Below are positions 1 through 13,500 of a DNA stretch of 64,000 nt, one piece after another. The notes below the pieces were generated by a model. It worked only from the letters and a program-made list of their open reading frames with translations, was not told the origin of the DNA and did no database searches. Positions within the stretch are counted from its first letter, which is position 1. Every line of letters starts with the position of its first letter. Origin of the DNA: Apostichopus japonicus (taxonomy: Eukaryota; Echinodermata; Holothuroidea; Aspidochirotida; Stichopodidae); NCBI RefSeq assembly GCF_037975245.1, contig NC_092576.1:9875501-9939500 (forward strand). The letters run 5' to 3'. A program made the position numbers and the translations under genes.

Positions 1-139
1 AAACTCTATCAAAATATTACAATACAAAAAAGCAAAAGTAAAAGGATAACGATAAAAATAAATGCTCTCATACGTTTAATAGGCTAATTTAAACGGATGA
101 AAGCCCCATGAAGCGATAAAAAGAAAAGGAAAAAATCAG

Positions 140-990
140 GTTTATTTGACGAAACTGAAAACCTTTTGATTAGGAGAGGTACAAACAATACGGTAGCTTA
201 AAGGTTTAACTTGATTAGATAAGAGTGATAGAATATTATCAATTAATGATACTTTGGTATCTATTGCACGCCGATCTTAGATATTCAAGCAAAATAAGTC
301 AAATAATCACAAGAGACAAGCATCGGCGTAGGAGTTAAGCTAAGCCATTAGTCAGAGTGACTACCAATTAATAGCCAGTCTGTAAAACCAGTGGTTACCT
401 GTTTATAAAAACATCAGAATAGTCTTAGAATTATGTAAAAAAATTCGCAAATTCTGTTCCGTTATCATGTTCATGTTGTGCATTGTCAATGACAGTTAGA
501 CGAGTACTGGCCTAACGTCGATTTCTTTGCAAAATTTAGTATGTTTAAAGGTATGCTGTATGGGCTCCAAATATGCTAGATATTCAAATATGGTCACCTT
601 TGGTCAAAATTTTTAAACTGGTTTTATTACAACCTTCGAGGGATATTCTCTCACTGGGACAATTCAGTCATCTTGTGTGCTCATTTAGAATGTCTGAGAA
701 CAATTTGAAAAGTAAAGACTTCCAGAAAAGTACTTTTTGAAAACTTCTAGCAATAGTAGCGTGCTATAATTTTGCTATAATTTACTGACTACCATCACAA
801 TTACATGAAATCGACAATACTGTTAAAGGGGACACATGATATCTTTTAGCGAAACTGAAACCTTTTTGATTAGGAGAGGTACAAACACTACGGTAGCTGT
901 TAGGTTAAATTGATTAGGCAAGAGTCACTGTGACAGAATATGATCAATAACTGATAATTGTGTAGCTAATGTACGCCGATCTTAGACAAG
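140..990. repeat. Two direct copies of a 140-bp repeat
   Basis: TTTTGATTAGGAGAGGTACA, CTACGGTAGCT or ATACGGTAGCT, and ACGCCGATCTTAGA occur at 160-290 and 860-985. Between them 585-800 (ATATGGTCACC, CACTGGGACAATTC, AATGTCTGAGAACAATTTG) matches 29157-29340 in gene A intron 3. Confidence 0.75.
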
Positions 991-1953
991 CAAAATACTA
1001 TTAGGAAATACAACAATATATCTGTCTTATTATTATTATTAATATATATATTATCTTTATCATATTTATTAAAGAACTTCAATGGAAAAGCCCAATAATG
1101 TAGGACTGAGGGATTATGGAAGGAAGGAAGGGAAAGGGGGGGGGGGGAGACAAATCCCAAGAGTGGTATCCTTCTATTCAAATTGGATAATCAGTAAGAT
1201 AACAAGTGGGAAATACTAAAGAGCGCCATCTATTTGCTGCCTCGCTAAACAGAGCCTCATCTTGTTAAAATAACAAGTAGGAAAAGGGTTGTTGGGTGAT
1301 AAGGGTACACCATACCATTATTGCACATCTGTCTCATACCTCTATGAAACATGAGTGGTTGTACATAAGGGGATGCATACTAATAGGAAATAATGAAGAG
1401 AGCCATCTATATTGCTCCCTCGCTAAACAAAAACTCATCTTGTTAAAATAATTGACTGCAGTGTCCTTTGGAAGATGGAACGCTTTGATTGTCCATTCTG
1501 TACAAAATATGAGAGTTATTTCAACAGCAAGAAGGTTACATTTGCTTAACCCTGTTTGTCTTCTTACGTTTATGAACACAGACTGATAACAAACGATAAG
1601 ACTATAGATGCATATTTGGCACCCTTTGTCTTTGTCAGTTTGAGCAAAGTTCGTGCCGTATCAATAATTGGGGGAGTGTGTTGGAATAGCTGGATTTGTG
1701 TTGGAGTGCGGCTGGTGGTATTTATACTAGATCACAATATTGTCGTTATGTGTTCGCCTTTTTAATTGAAGCAACTGGTCATTAGCATCGACTACGTGTT
1801 ACAATAACTTGTGGGTTGTAGTCCGTTAGTTCATTAGGAGGAAGCTTAATGATAAGTGCGACTCATTATCCGATTAATAGACGGTTAATATGCATAAGAT
1901 GGTTTGCAATAACAGTAACATTCCTCACTATATTTTATGTGGACGTTATAACC

Positions 1954-2252
1954 GGTGCTGTGGCCGAGTGGATAAAGGCGGTGGCATTTGAAGCAATGAG
2001 GCTTAGCAATCAGGAGGTTCAGGGTTCGATTCCCGGCCGGGTCATAGTACGGTGGGTTTTTCATCCAAGAGCAATCTACGGTTTTCCCATCTGAAATGAC
2101 TTTCTAATTGAAAAGATTTCAGATGGAAATTGAAGTGTTGAATTGGAAGCCACCCGACGTGTAAGTTGTAATCCACAAGCCCTTGCGGGTTTCTCCCACA
2201 TTTGTGGTCGCTTAAGCGTCGTAAAAATAACTGCTGATTATTATTATTTTTA
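1954..2252 (+). mobile_element. tRNA-derived SINE, family 1, with target-site duplication
   Basis: Head with A box TGGCCGAGTGG (1961-1971) and B box GGTTCGATTCC (2023-2033), resembling a class II (Leu/Ser-like) tRNA. A unique body and an ATT-rich tail follow. The direct repeat TTATAACC flanks it at 1946-1953 and 2253-2260. Not a tRNA gene: the acceptor stem cannot close and the body is shared with other copies. Confidence 0.85.
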
Positions 2253-3409
2253 TTATAACCATGTTTGACATCACAGATTATTGCGCTAACACTGCATACT
2301 GATAAATAGTATAATAATATAATATAATATCTATAATAATAACTAATACAAAGAAAGTTCGCCATTTTACATCTCATTTGATTCGGAAAATCCCTTAAGT
2401 TGACAACAACCTTGATTTTTTTTTTTTTACTTATTAACTTTTGAAGTTCTTTACCTGTAAGGTATTTTGAACAGTTTGGACATGCATTTGTTTATAGAGA
2501 TGAAAAAATTGCATCTTCACGAATCCGAGTGATTTGGATGAGAGGCAGCATGGGGGGGAGGGGGTGGGGGAGGGGGAGTTAATGACAAGAAGACGGCAAC
2601 AAAGCAAAGCAAAACCCCAAATGTAATGTAGGAATTAACAATGATGCCTTCTGTTTCATTTCTTCATATTTTATTCAAATTTGTAAATACAAATAGTAAA
2701 TGGTATCATACTATTCTTGTATAATTTAATGAAATATCTCAATTTTTTGTTTCTGAATATAGAATTACTCAGTATTTGGTACATCACATACAGGAAGTAA
2801 CTAACATCCACATTCAAATCAGTATATTATGTACTTTGTAATGTTGGTATTTTGAAAGTTAAAAACAAGCTATGCCAATGCACTTTGTAATTATGTATAC
2901 AATATCGTCGTTTTTCGTTTTCATTTCGAGGGCATAATTCACACTTCAAAAATTATAGTGCAATACCTTCAAACAAAAAGTTTTAAATTTCTCTCTAAAG
3001 GAGACATCAGTTGGTATGTTATCTCCGAGAGATACGAACATCTGAAGGAAATACTAACAACAAGAGTTACAATTGGTCCCTAGCAGAATATTATTTCTGT
3101 ATGTTTTATTTTTGAGAATATTTAGGAGTTAATACACATGATCTTACAGGTCTACGGACAACAATGATCAGACATTTGAAATCATGAAAATAGCTGCAAA
3201 ATCCCATCAAAATCTATCAAAGTTTGACCATTTCACAAGTCTTTTCTTAATTCTAGTTTTATTTATGAATAAACATTAGCTAATTATGCACATTAATGAG
3301 GAAGTGACTGCCTAATTTTCTGTTATGTTATTATCTGTTTTTATATTATATTTTTGTCTTCTTCAAAAGAGAAACATTACTTTATTTAAAAGATAAACGT
3401 GGGCTTGTA

Positions 3410-3640
3410 CTTAACGATGAACTTATTGAGGGCTAATATAAGACATTTTGATGAGCGCAACATTCCACGTCATAGTTTTGCACATATTTAATGAGTTTCC
3501 CCAGATTTATCAAAACTTCAAAAGTGAATATCTTAGAAACGAATAGAGCTTTTGGAAAAAATGTCAACACATTGTCAATGAGATTATCACACACAACAAA
3601 TGTACTGAATATGAGGGTAAATTAGACGTAGGTAGTACTT
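3410..3640 (+). repeat. Repeat shared with the divergent promoter region
   Basis: GCACATATTTAATGAGTTT, AGAGCTTTT and GAGATTATCAC blocks match 32755-32960 in the same order. Confidence 0.7.
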
Positions 3641-4515
3641 TAAAAGAGACAAACGGAAAGAAAATGTGTATGTATTTATAGTCAATTTAATAATACATGG
3701 ATTAAACTGTTTCCAGATATTCGATACACTGTTTGAATCTGCTGGAATTCCGTAATGTAGGTTTGGCTCAGGCCTTTGCATCTGTAGACTAGTGGAAGAT
3801 ATCAAACAAGAAAACAGGACATAAACATTAATAAGCAAGTAGTCGTGTTGTAATACAAGTCACAAGTCGTGTTATACTATAAAACATAAGTCGTTCTTGA
3901 TAAACCTAAAGTACATTATCATAAATTTTAATATTGCATCCTGCAAAGTACCATCTTGACTGAATACCTGTCTGTGAATGTTTGCATTGGGAGTTAACAA
4001 TAGCACCTTGTATTTGCAGTTTTTCATAATAAACATAGCATCTGCGGTCAAAACATTTTTTTTTTTGCTATTTAATATATTTCAAAAGTACGCCGGCAAA
4101 TATTATACAGTCTTTAAGTGGTCAATGCAGCCTTCTAACATTTCTGCACTGTAAAATAACTGATAAAAATGTGTAATAACTTAACCCTACATGTAATTTG
4201 TTTACAACTTAATTGTGTTTCAGATTTCATTCAGAGAGGATTATTTCAATTGTTAGTGGAATTGAAACATAAATGTACAAATAATCTTATTTGAAATATT
4301 GCGCGCAGATATTTGTGCTTCAATTGTTAGATGTACAATTCTGCGGTAGAAATGTCAGATATCTCAAAGCCTTGTGCTACATTTCATCTTCATGTTGTTG
4401 TTGTTGTTGTTGTAACTTTGTGTCATTCTGCAAGTTCACTATACATATTGAGACATCGCAATGTCTAGTTTGAAGGCGACATCTAGTACTATTTGCGATG
4501 AGTTGTATCACTTAC

Positions 4516-4570
4516 CTTCGTATCGTATGTTGGGTTCTCTAGGCCGGTAGTCCCCAAGCTTGGAGTTGGT
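4516..4570 (-). CDS. Gene A exon 21: cytoplasmic tail with NPTY
   Basis: 55 nt, phase 2 to 0, with a CACACTAG acceptor and a GTAAGTGA donor. Encodes [18 protein letters not shown]. NPxY is a known clathrin-adaptor and PTB-domain binding motif, as in LDL-receptor family tails, which suggests endocytosis or signalling. If the donor is not used, the frame stops nine codons into the intron. The final exon was not identified; 4122-4148 (after TTATTTTACAG, stop after eight codons) is one weak candidate. Confidence 0.7.
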
Positions 4571-7500
4571 CTAGTGTGGGATACAGAAAGATATAAAAAT
4601 AATAGGTTATTAAAAAACATATCACAACAGAAAGAAAGAAATAACAAAGAGGAAACTTCAATATGTAATGTGAGCGATATTATTATTATTATGATGACTG
4701 AGTTAGTATTTTATACAGTATGGAAACACTTTAACTTACGTTTACCTCCAACCGGGACTATGTATACCGACACTTATGAGTGAGTTTGTTTGCAACAAGG
4801 AAATTAGAAAGTTTGGGGCATCATTTTGGTCTGCTCGTTTTTATTTAGGGTAAGTTTACAGACATCGTTTGCTTGGAATAAATAAACTGAACACAGCAAT
4901 AAACAAACGCACGCATGCGTATAATCGCACACAAGCCTGTCCATATTATTGTAATGTAGTATGTAGTTATATCCCCATCATATTACATTAAACATTTGCT
5001 TCCATGCCTCTTTGTCTTAAGAGTATTTACTTACTTCCTGTTCATGACTTATTCACCCTACACCCACATCATATTCGTAGAAGCCCCCTTTGCCTTAATT
5101 CCATGAAATACTGATGCTTATAACCACGGATGAAAACCTGTTGCATCTCATGAGTATTACAAATGTGGTTAGTCATAGCCATCTCCTATATGCCTTAGTA
5201 ATTATAAGTAAAAAACTCTGTGACCAGGAGTTTATGTCACAGAGAGGTTATCGCCCTTTCACAGAAAGTTGTAATGACTTAGATACTGTAGTCTTTTAGT
5301 ATGGAAAAAGACTAAGATTCCAGACTTCAGAGAGTGTAGTTCAGCCTGATACACTCCAGCAATAAAGCTTAAATTCTACAATTATATCTATGTCTGGAGT
5401 TTCTCTTTATCTGTTGTTCATTATACTGATTTAATAACGGAGCCCGAACTAATTGAGCCGGAGCACCCCAACGTAACAGTATATAAGGATACCATTTCAC
5501 TCCTATGTCGTAGAACTTATGTTCAAAACTGTCAACCTTTTGACTCTATGCTTATACCTATGATGTGAAAGTTTAAAACAGACACTTGCGTTTAGTAAAT
5601 GTTCTCTTTCAACTTGGCGCACGTGTCCATACATTTGATAGAAAAGTGACTTACAAATCAATGTTAAAATAATGCTACTATTTTTTTTACTTTTAGAGCT
5701 TTACAGTTATAGTTATTTGTAATTTCTGTGTGAAACGTCTGTTTAGAGAGAATACTTACATTGCCTTAGATTTCCTTTGTTGAAGGAATACAATTCCTCC
5801 TATGATTATAATGAGACCCAAGATACCAAACGACACACCCAGACCGATTGCGAGACCGTTTGCTGAATTGAAAGTTGGAAGGAAACGAAAAAAAAATCAA
5901 TAATTCATGAAACGATAGTCGATAAAGACCAGTTTCGTATTACAATAAATATTATAATTAATATTTTAATTTAAAGTTAAGCAGAAATGGAGTATGAAAT
6001 CTGTTTGGACATTATAATGAATTTCAGGAGAAAATAGTATACAGGGGTCTCCAATTGGCTATAGAAAGGTTCAGGAAAATTTATATTGAGTTAATGACCA
6101 AGTTCTGTGCTGCCCAAATCATTTATAAATAAAGTCATAATACAAAGCATAAATATTATTATAAGGGATTCTTTGTTTCAATACAAGAACCTCTTCCCAA
6201 TACGCCAAACATAATATAAAAGCCAACACCAACATTTTAAACACAAAAGGTTGTAGTTATTGCGTAGAAAAAAAAACAATTACTTCAGAAGTTTAACTAC
6301 TCCAATGTATGTTCGTTAGGGTCTCTAATGTTCTATCAGTACGCATTCATACAAAGTGGAACCACTGTGGCCGATTGGTAGGGACTTAGTGCTGTGATAC
6401 AACGGCCCGTGGTGCCGACTCATAACTTCGACTGATGATTTCCTAAAGGACGGAACCGGTCGTAAAGTGGAATTTTTCTGGTGAGGTGATCTTTATATGC
6501 CTCATTTCCGAATGAGAGAAAGTACTACGTCAATACCTTCACCAAAGAAAGAGTGAACTTTTCATTACGATTTGATAGATTTTATGCAACTTGCTGAATG
6601 CTGACTTTAACTGGAAAATCACAACCATATAGTTCCACGAAATTTTAACCAGAAGAAAATCAACTTTAAACTTACGATTTTTGTCATCTATTTCCGAACC
6701 TGTAATTTTATGTAGAGAAAGAAAAACGTAGTAAGTTGAATACAAAAATCTGAAGTAAAATTTTACATAGTGGATGAAATTAGCAAATTAGGACAACAGT
6801 GTGGTTACTAATAGATTCGTGGTGAATGGAAAGTATGTTTATGTCAGCTAGACGAGATCTGTGACGTCATATATTACGTCAAGAGTGTTATTTCAATATC
6901 TCATTCTTTTTCCAAGTGAGTTCAGGCGCGTAGCCAGGAATTTGCCAAGGGAGGGGCGAAACTGTAGATTCGGCATTGCAAACTATCTAAGCGTCGCGCC
7001 ACCATAAGTTGGCGCGAAGCGTACAAGAAAATTTTGCCTGAAAATGCCTCCCAGATCGCTGGAAATGGCACTTCCCAGGCCTTGTAAGTTGCATCTTAGC
7101 ATTTTCTCTTTTGAAAATACTAGCGATATCATAAAAACATTAAATTTTTTTTTTAAAAATATGCTCAAGGGGGGGGGGGCGGATGCCCCCTTCGCCCCCC
7201 CCTTGACTACGCGCCAGAGTGAGTTCAATTTATTACGTGAGCTCCTTTAACAGAGTACATATGAGTTCGCTATTAAATCTCCCTGGCAAAGTTCATTAAT
7301 ATATTCGTCACGTGGTCGCTGATTATGCAAAGAAAAGTGAGTTAACGAGGTATAATTACCGCAGTTGTCTTCGTCACTTCCGTCTGTACAGTCTCGGACG
7401 TCGTTACAACGTTTGGATCTCGCTATACACGTATACTCGAGTGGACAGAGCCACTGGTTACTGTTACAGGGAGGAGCGTTGGCGCGGGTGCTGCCAGCTA

Positions 7501-10500
7501 TATGGAACAAGAAGGAAAAGTTGATATAGTTTACGAAACCGATGAAATAGATGTATGCGGTCATGTCGCAAATAAGTTGCGATTTAAGATAGTCATATTA
7601 TATAGTTCCCTTTCGAGGGGAATGGTGATGTACACCCGACGATGATTACACAGTCACAGTCCCGATGCAAGGGGACTATGGGGTTGAGAGCGGATCAGTC
7701 GTTCGGTAGTTTGGTTTTACGTGCCCAGGTTCTTTCCTGGGTGACTTTTCTTAAAAAGTAGTCATGTTATATAGCTGTTGTCAAATTAAGAAAAATCAAA
7801 GCACATTCAATACCGCCTCCCCAGGGCTCCAGTCCGAATTTTGAAAAGAAGAAGCATTTTTGTGATTTCATGGACTTAAATAAAGATGGAATTTCATAAA
7901 ATTAGACCCCCAAAAAGGGGCTGGAATCATTATATTTATCATGTGGCTCAACATACGTATATCATTATGGCTAACTGACTGCAGTAAAGAAAATCGAACG
8001 TGAAACGGTCACTACTGTAAATAACATTAGCCTGGTTGTCTATGTCTGTACGAAAATGAGAATAGAAACAGGCGACAATTTCATATCTTCAATATCTCAA
8101 AATTCTCAAAACTTTACAATCAGCAAAACTACATTTAATGGCTCAATGTCCACATCACCAGCCTGAGCTAGGTTTACTTCTTGAGGAACACACGTGTCAC
8201 TTATACAGTGTATGTAGGAGGATTACATTATTAGTAATCTGAAGCTTGTCGTAAATGGAATCAGACTCCATCACTATATCTTCTAAGACAGCCGAAGAAT
8301 AAGAACACACTACACCGATATATGTCGGTACTCAAACATAGGTATGTTGAGGAGTGCCTAGTTTATGCTTAAATGTTACATTGTGTCATCAGAGTGACGT
8401 AAAGTTTCGGGTTAACAAACGCAGTATAATGTTTTCTTGAACAAGGAAAACAATGCAATGAATGGAGATTTCAACCGGTTTGTTTTAATGATGTAAATAC
8501 CCACAACCTAGCTGTAATAGACACTTACTATAAGCAGTGGTGCTGACGGAGGGAAGTGGGTAAGGGGACTGCCCACACCTAGCTGTAATATATACTTACT
8601 ATAAGCAGTGGTGCTGACGGCGGGAAGTGGGTAAGGGGACTGTCCACAACCAGGTGTGAAAGATATGTCATCGATAGCCATATCACCTTCTTGGGTCAAA
8701 CCTCGTACACCCTCTATTACGACCTAGAGAGAAAAATTTATGGTAACTAATAAGGGGTCATATATGGATATAGAGGAGAAGAGTAACGATGAGGGGGTCG
8801 GAGAGGTGGTCGGAGAGGGGGTCGGAGAGGGGATCAGAGAGGGGGTCGGAGAGGGGAGACAATCGTGAAGTTAGGGCTAAATGATATTGAGCTATGTGTT
8901 CAGTCATTTTCAAAGATTTAATGGTGCCATCTCGGCCCTTCAGCTGAGGACATATAGTTGCACAGTCATATCTGTTTTTGAGGCAAACAATCGTAATTTG
9001 GAACAAAACATAAAGATGTAAAGGGGTATTACTCTTTTTTAAATGGGTCAGCTGTTAATTTAAGAAATTATTGGTCATCCCATCCGATCCCCAAATAGTT
9101 TTAATACAGTTTCTTGTTTACTTCATGTATGTTTAACGGAAGTTGGTCTTCAATAAATACGTATTTTGTTATCATTGCTAACAACTATGCCGATGAGTTT
9201 GATTTAAGATCGAAATAATGACCTTTGCCTGCTGGCGAATAAGTATGATCCATATGTTATTCATGGAATCAGTAACTTGAGATACACAAAGAAATGAACG
9301 TGTCTTAATGTAAACTGAATCAGTAGAATTAATAGAAATCCAAACGTATCGTAAATATAGTTGTTGCATTCCCCTTCGAAGGAACACGTGATACGTCACA
9401 TGACGTAATCCTTCATTATGACACAGCTACAACCTTGATATAAGGGGAAAGGAGTTGAGAGTTGAATAGATTTGCTTAGTTTTGTTCTAAGATATATTTG
9501 GAGTGACTTTAAAAAAAAAGTATATCTATTTTATCCTACCAGACCACATACTCCACATTATGTATTGGTGACAAACAACTGCTATACTTCTTAACAGTTC
9601 CATTGTGGTGACGATGTCTTCTAGATGATTCATAAACATATTTAAAAATATTATTATGAACTTATCACACCTGAAATGCCACGTTATTCGTAATAAGACC
9701 AAGAGATACAGCTGCATAAAACCAGGTATCTCCTCTTTGTGTTTCCTGTGTCCAAACCTTCGTCAATGGTCCGTTAATTATTTCTCGTGTGTAAATATTT
9801 AACGTCCCGATCCCGTTTCCTGCTAGGTGATAGAAAAACCGCATCTGAAGAAAATAGATATAGCGAGAGGAAAATGATAGGATGTGGATATGTCTAGTGA
9901 TTGTTCTCCCCTCCACCCCCCCCCCCCCCGCCCCCAACTGGATGAGCTTTTGACAACAAATAAATGCACCGAATAGGGAGGGTATCGGTTCCTCTCTTCA
10001 GTGTATACCCTGTTTTAAAATTCGAATTTATAAAATGTTTCTAGAAATGGGGAAAAAAACTAGATTGCTGGAAAAAAAGGATAAAATCGAGAAAAGACGA
10101 GTCAGTTTATTATGACGTGTCATACTGTTCTATGGAATACATGAGTAGCAGTTTACGTCACTTGCATCAAACTAGATTTGCTGGGATTACACATATCCTC
10201 AATTCTTAATGTAATCCTATGAGCACATGCTACCGATTTGTCCATCTTCTAGGAAAGATCCAATTTGACTGTTTAACAAAACTTTAAGATTTTAAAATAA
10301 TTACTCCGTTCTCTGTGAGTGTGTCGGATTCAATACTAGAACTGACACAATTTGATCCATAACTAAGCATTCCAACAATTCGAGATATAATAGTTATTAT
10401 TTCTCCTCTATTCTTGATTTAATACAGTGTACATAGGGCTGGAGTTGTTAACATGGCGGCTGAAGTTAGAGGTAATCATTCTTGTACAGTTTGTATACCA

Positions 10501-13500
10501 AGTTTGTACATACACCAATCAAAACACGCGATAAAAAAACAGAATCTTACGTTGCAATCCTCTGTTGCAGTAGACAATATGGTATAGCTTCCAAGTCTAG
10601 CTCTGTCGCCATTTCTGAGTGGTCTATCGACTTCTGTATACAGATAATATCCTACAAGAAGAGTAAAAAGTAAGAAAGTAGCTGACTTGTATCAGTGTAA
10701 TAAAATGACGGTCATTTTGCCACTACTTTATGTTCTCATTGGTGATTCTAGGATTTCCGGATCTGTTTCAGAAAAGTGTCGCGAAAAATCAATTGTCGTA
10801 TATGTGACTATCTCATGACGAAATCACTTCGTACGTTGTTCTCTTGACTTTTGTAATGCGTTATAAACTCCTCCTTTTATCAGGAAGAACTTATCAATAA
10901 CAACTGCACTGGATAAATAACTTCAATAATAACTTTAACTAGACAATAATCTCCATTAGAATGCAGTATCCATCTGACGTAAGTACAATTCCATACTGGT
11001 TGTGTTTGTTCGTTTCTATATCTCGGTTTGTTGGTGTTTGAAGCTATCAATAAATACAAAATAACTCCCGATAACTCATTGGTTTAATCGTTAATAAATC
11101 TCCTCTTAGCCACTCTGCATAAAGTACCGAACCTGTCATATTTTAAAATTATTGTATAAAGTAATTGTGTATACTATATATAGTGCGAAGAAAAAAGAAT
11201 GGTATTAAATTAAGTTCATAAACCTTACCATTACTAGATTTCGTCGTGTGATCGTTGCTGGGCCCGGTATTACCGCTTCCGGTACCGCCTCTATCTCTCT
11301 GCCAATCAAATTCATCGTCGTTCAGGTTCGTCCAATCACAGAAATCAGTTTCGAAGTCACACATTTTGTACGATGCTGTGCGAAAGTGTAAAAGATATCA
11401 CTAATTATGGTATGTTTGACTGGATAAAGGAGAGTAAGCCTTTTTGTTTCTTTTAATTTAGATGACAAAAGATGCGTTAACAATGGCTTGTGTAGGCGAT
11501 GATTTATTGAATGAAATCCCCGGTTGTCCGGGGGCCTCTAATGTTGGTTCCGATACTTTGACCCGACGGATCGTAACTGGCATTAAAATAAGGTAGCCAC
11601 ACCACATAATTCTTGGTTTCTATATTTATCGCTTTCTGTCAAGTGCAATTTAGCAGGGCCGTCTTAACGCATGGGCCCACTGGGCCCTGGCCCAGGGCCC
11701 CGCGATGTCAGGGGCCCCGCAATCGTAGTAACCCCATGTCTTAATCTGGGAGGAAAACTTATTGAATAGGCCATTATGCCTGATTGAATTCGATACTTGA
11801 CAACTTGTGACGAGAGTTGGTGAAACACTTGAGAGTTTGACATTAAATATTTAGATTGAGGGGCCCTGCTCCATTGCCGGGCCCAGGGCCCGGAGATCTC
11901 TTAAGACGGCCCTGCAATTTAGGTGACGAAAGGATGAAAGGCCCCAGTATTCACTTTTAAACCGAGGACCTGAAGACATGATCTGCAACTCCATGTACAG
12001 TTTGATCCTTTTGATATTCCTTCCAAGATCTAATTTTCCTACACCAGCAGCTCTAAATTTCGAGAGGAAAGTGTAGACCTATAGTAAAATATGTATTAAC
12101 TACGGACTGAGCAGTAATACCACTAAACATTAAACATAAAGCAACACTCACTGCAATGTGATGATAGCTCATCGGTGCCATCACAACAATCTAAGGAAAA
12201 GTCGCACTGTTGAGATTGTGGATAACAGACACCATTAGCGCATTGAGCTTGGCGAGCACTACACTCTCCACCCAATGATGGTAAAGGTATCGCACAATCC
12301 ACGAAGAGAAAGTCATCAATGGCAAACCCACTGTCAGCTGGTATAATTTGTTCGTCTTCCGCTTGGACTACAATCTAAATAATAAATAATAATCATAATA
12401 ATACTAATAATGAAAGAAAATATGTAATGGAAAACGATGGTAACCTGGAAATGAACGAATTACAATTATATTTCAGTTGACATTTGTGGATCAAGTTAAC
12501 TTCATGAAGAAACTTCTGTTTGCTCGCAAATGACCTCGCCAAACTACTACCGTCCATATAACTTGTCGCAAGATACAAGTTATCCTCATACTGGTGCAAC
12601 CTGTAACACATGTCACCGTGTCACGGACACAAAACAGGCATTACTGATACACGGTTGTGGGACAAGAACAGTAAGTAACATGTGTTACAGGTGGCACCAG
12701 TGGTTACTGTACTATAGCTATATGTGTTGGAAATAATGGAGGTACGGTACCGCTTGATTCCAGTTTACATCTCTCTTTAAATTACGCCAATTCGTCATGC
12801 CGAGAACGAAGAAAGGCCATGTTTGGGTATATCCATATGCCTCCTTATAGCATATAAAACGACTAGATACAACGTCATTTTACAATCGCGTATTAGCTAA
12901 CTCGCACTTAATGGTTGGTACAGAACTTAATGGTTGGACATGAACTACTGTTCATGTCCCACAACCGTGTATCAGTAATTACTACTTTGTGTTCGTAACA
13001 TGTGTAACGTGTGTTACAGGTCATTAACAGTAGTTACTGTTAGAGCCATGAGTATCGGGTGCTCTTGAACGAACCTTGCTCGTTCTTGTTAGTGAGCGCA
13101 CGTTCGAATACAATATCGTTTTGCACACACCCTCAGTGGATCATTACCTGGAAATCTTCAGTACACGCGTCAATGTCGGCCTCTTCGCGAAGCCATTTAT
13201 TGTATTGGGGTAGATCTTCTACAATTTTCCGCAATTTTCTTTCTTCAGTTGCTGTTTTCACGAAGATTTCGATATCGCCGTATTCAACTCCAAACATGAA
13301 AAACCAGAAAACAAACCGACATGCCCTGCTTGCAATGCGGAAGGTGGGACTAGTTAGTCGAGTCTTCTGCCCTTGTGTAGGAAGAGGACCAGCTTCAACG
13401 TAAAGGTACTTCCCTGTCGAGTAAAACGTTTTGATGTAGAATCGATACTAAGTAGTATTCTGTGATATGTATTACTCTTCCACTTTCATGAATGAGATAG

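Larger units (their letters stand above)
1..4515. other. Downstream flank of gene A
   Basis: No coding exon could be supported. It holds the repeats at 140-990, a short duplicated module (GAGCGCCATCTAT near 1222 and GAGAGCCATCTAT near 1398), a SINE at 1954-2252, and AT-rich DNA from 2261. The last exon and 3' UTR of gene A are expected somewhere here. Confidence 0.6.

Noticed and set aside
1954..2044. Functional tRNA gene
   Set aside because: A and B boxes are present, but the acceptor stem does not close and the same body and tail follow in other copies, so it is a SINE head.
4122..4148. Last exon of gene A (eight codons after TTATTTTACAG)
   Set aside because: Splice acceptor plausible, but no similarity to gene B's ending and many comparable acceptors lie in this AT-rich flank; not supported enough to annotate.
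8529..8582. 54-nt in-frame mini-exon in the second unit of the 71-bp duplication
   Set aside because: The acceptor and donor look good and phase fits, but the intron to exon 17 would be only 17 nt, too short to splice. The alternative-donor reading is preferred.
13059..13403. 114-codon plus-strand open frame
   Set aside because: Antisense to gene A exon 12, whose minus-strand frame has conserved MAM motifs and splice sites.
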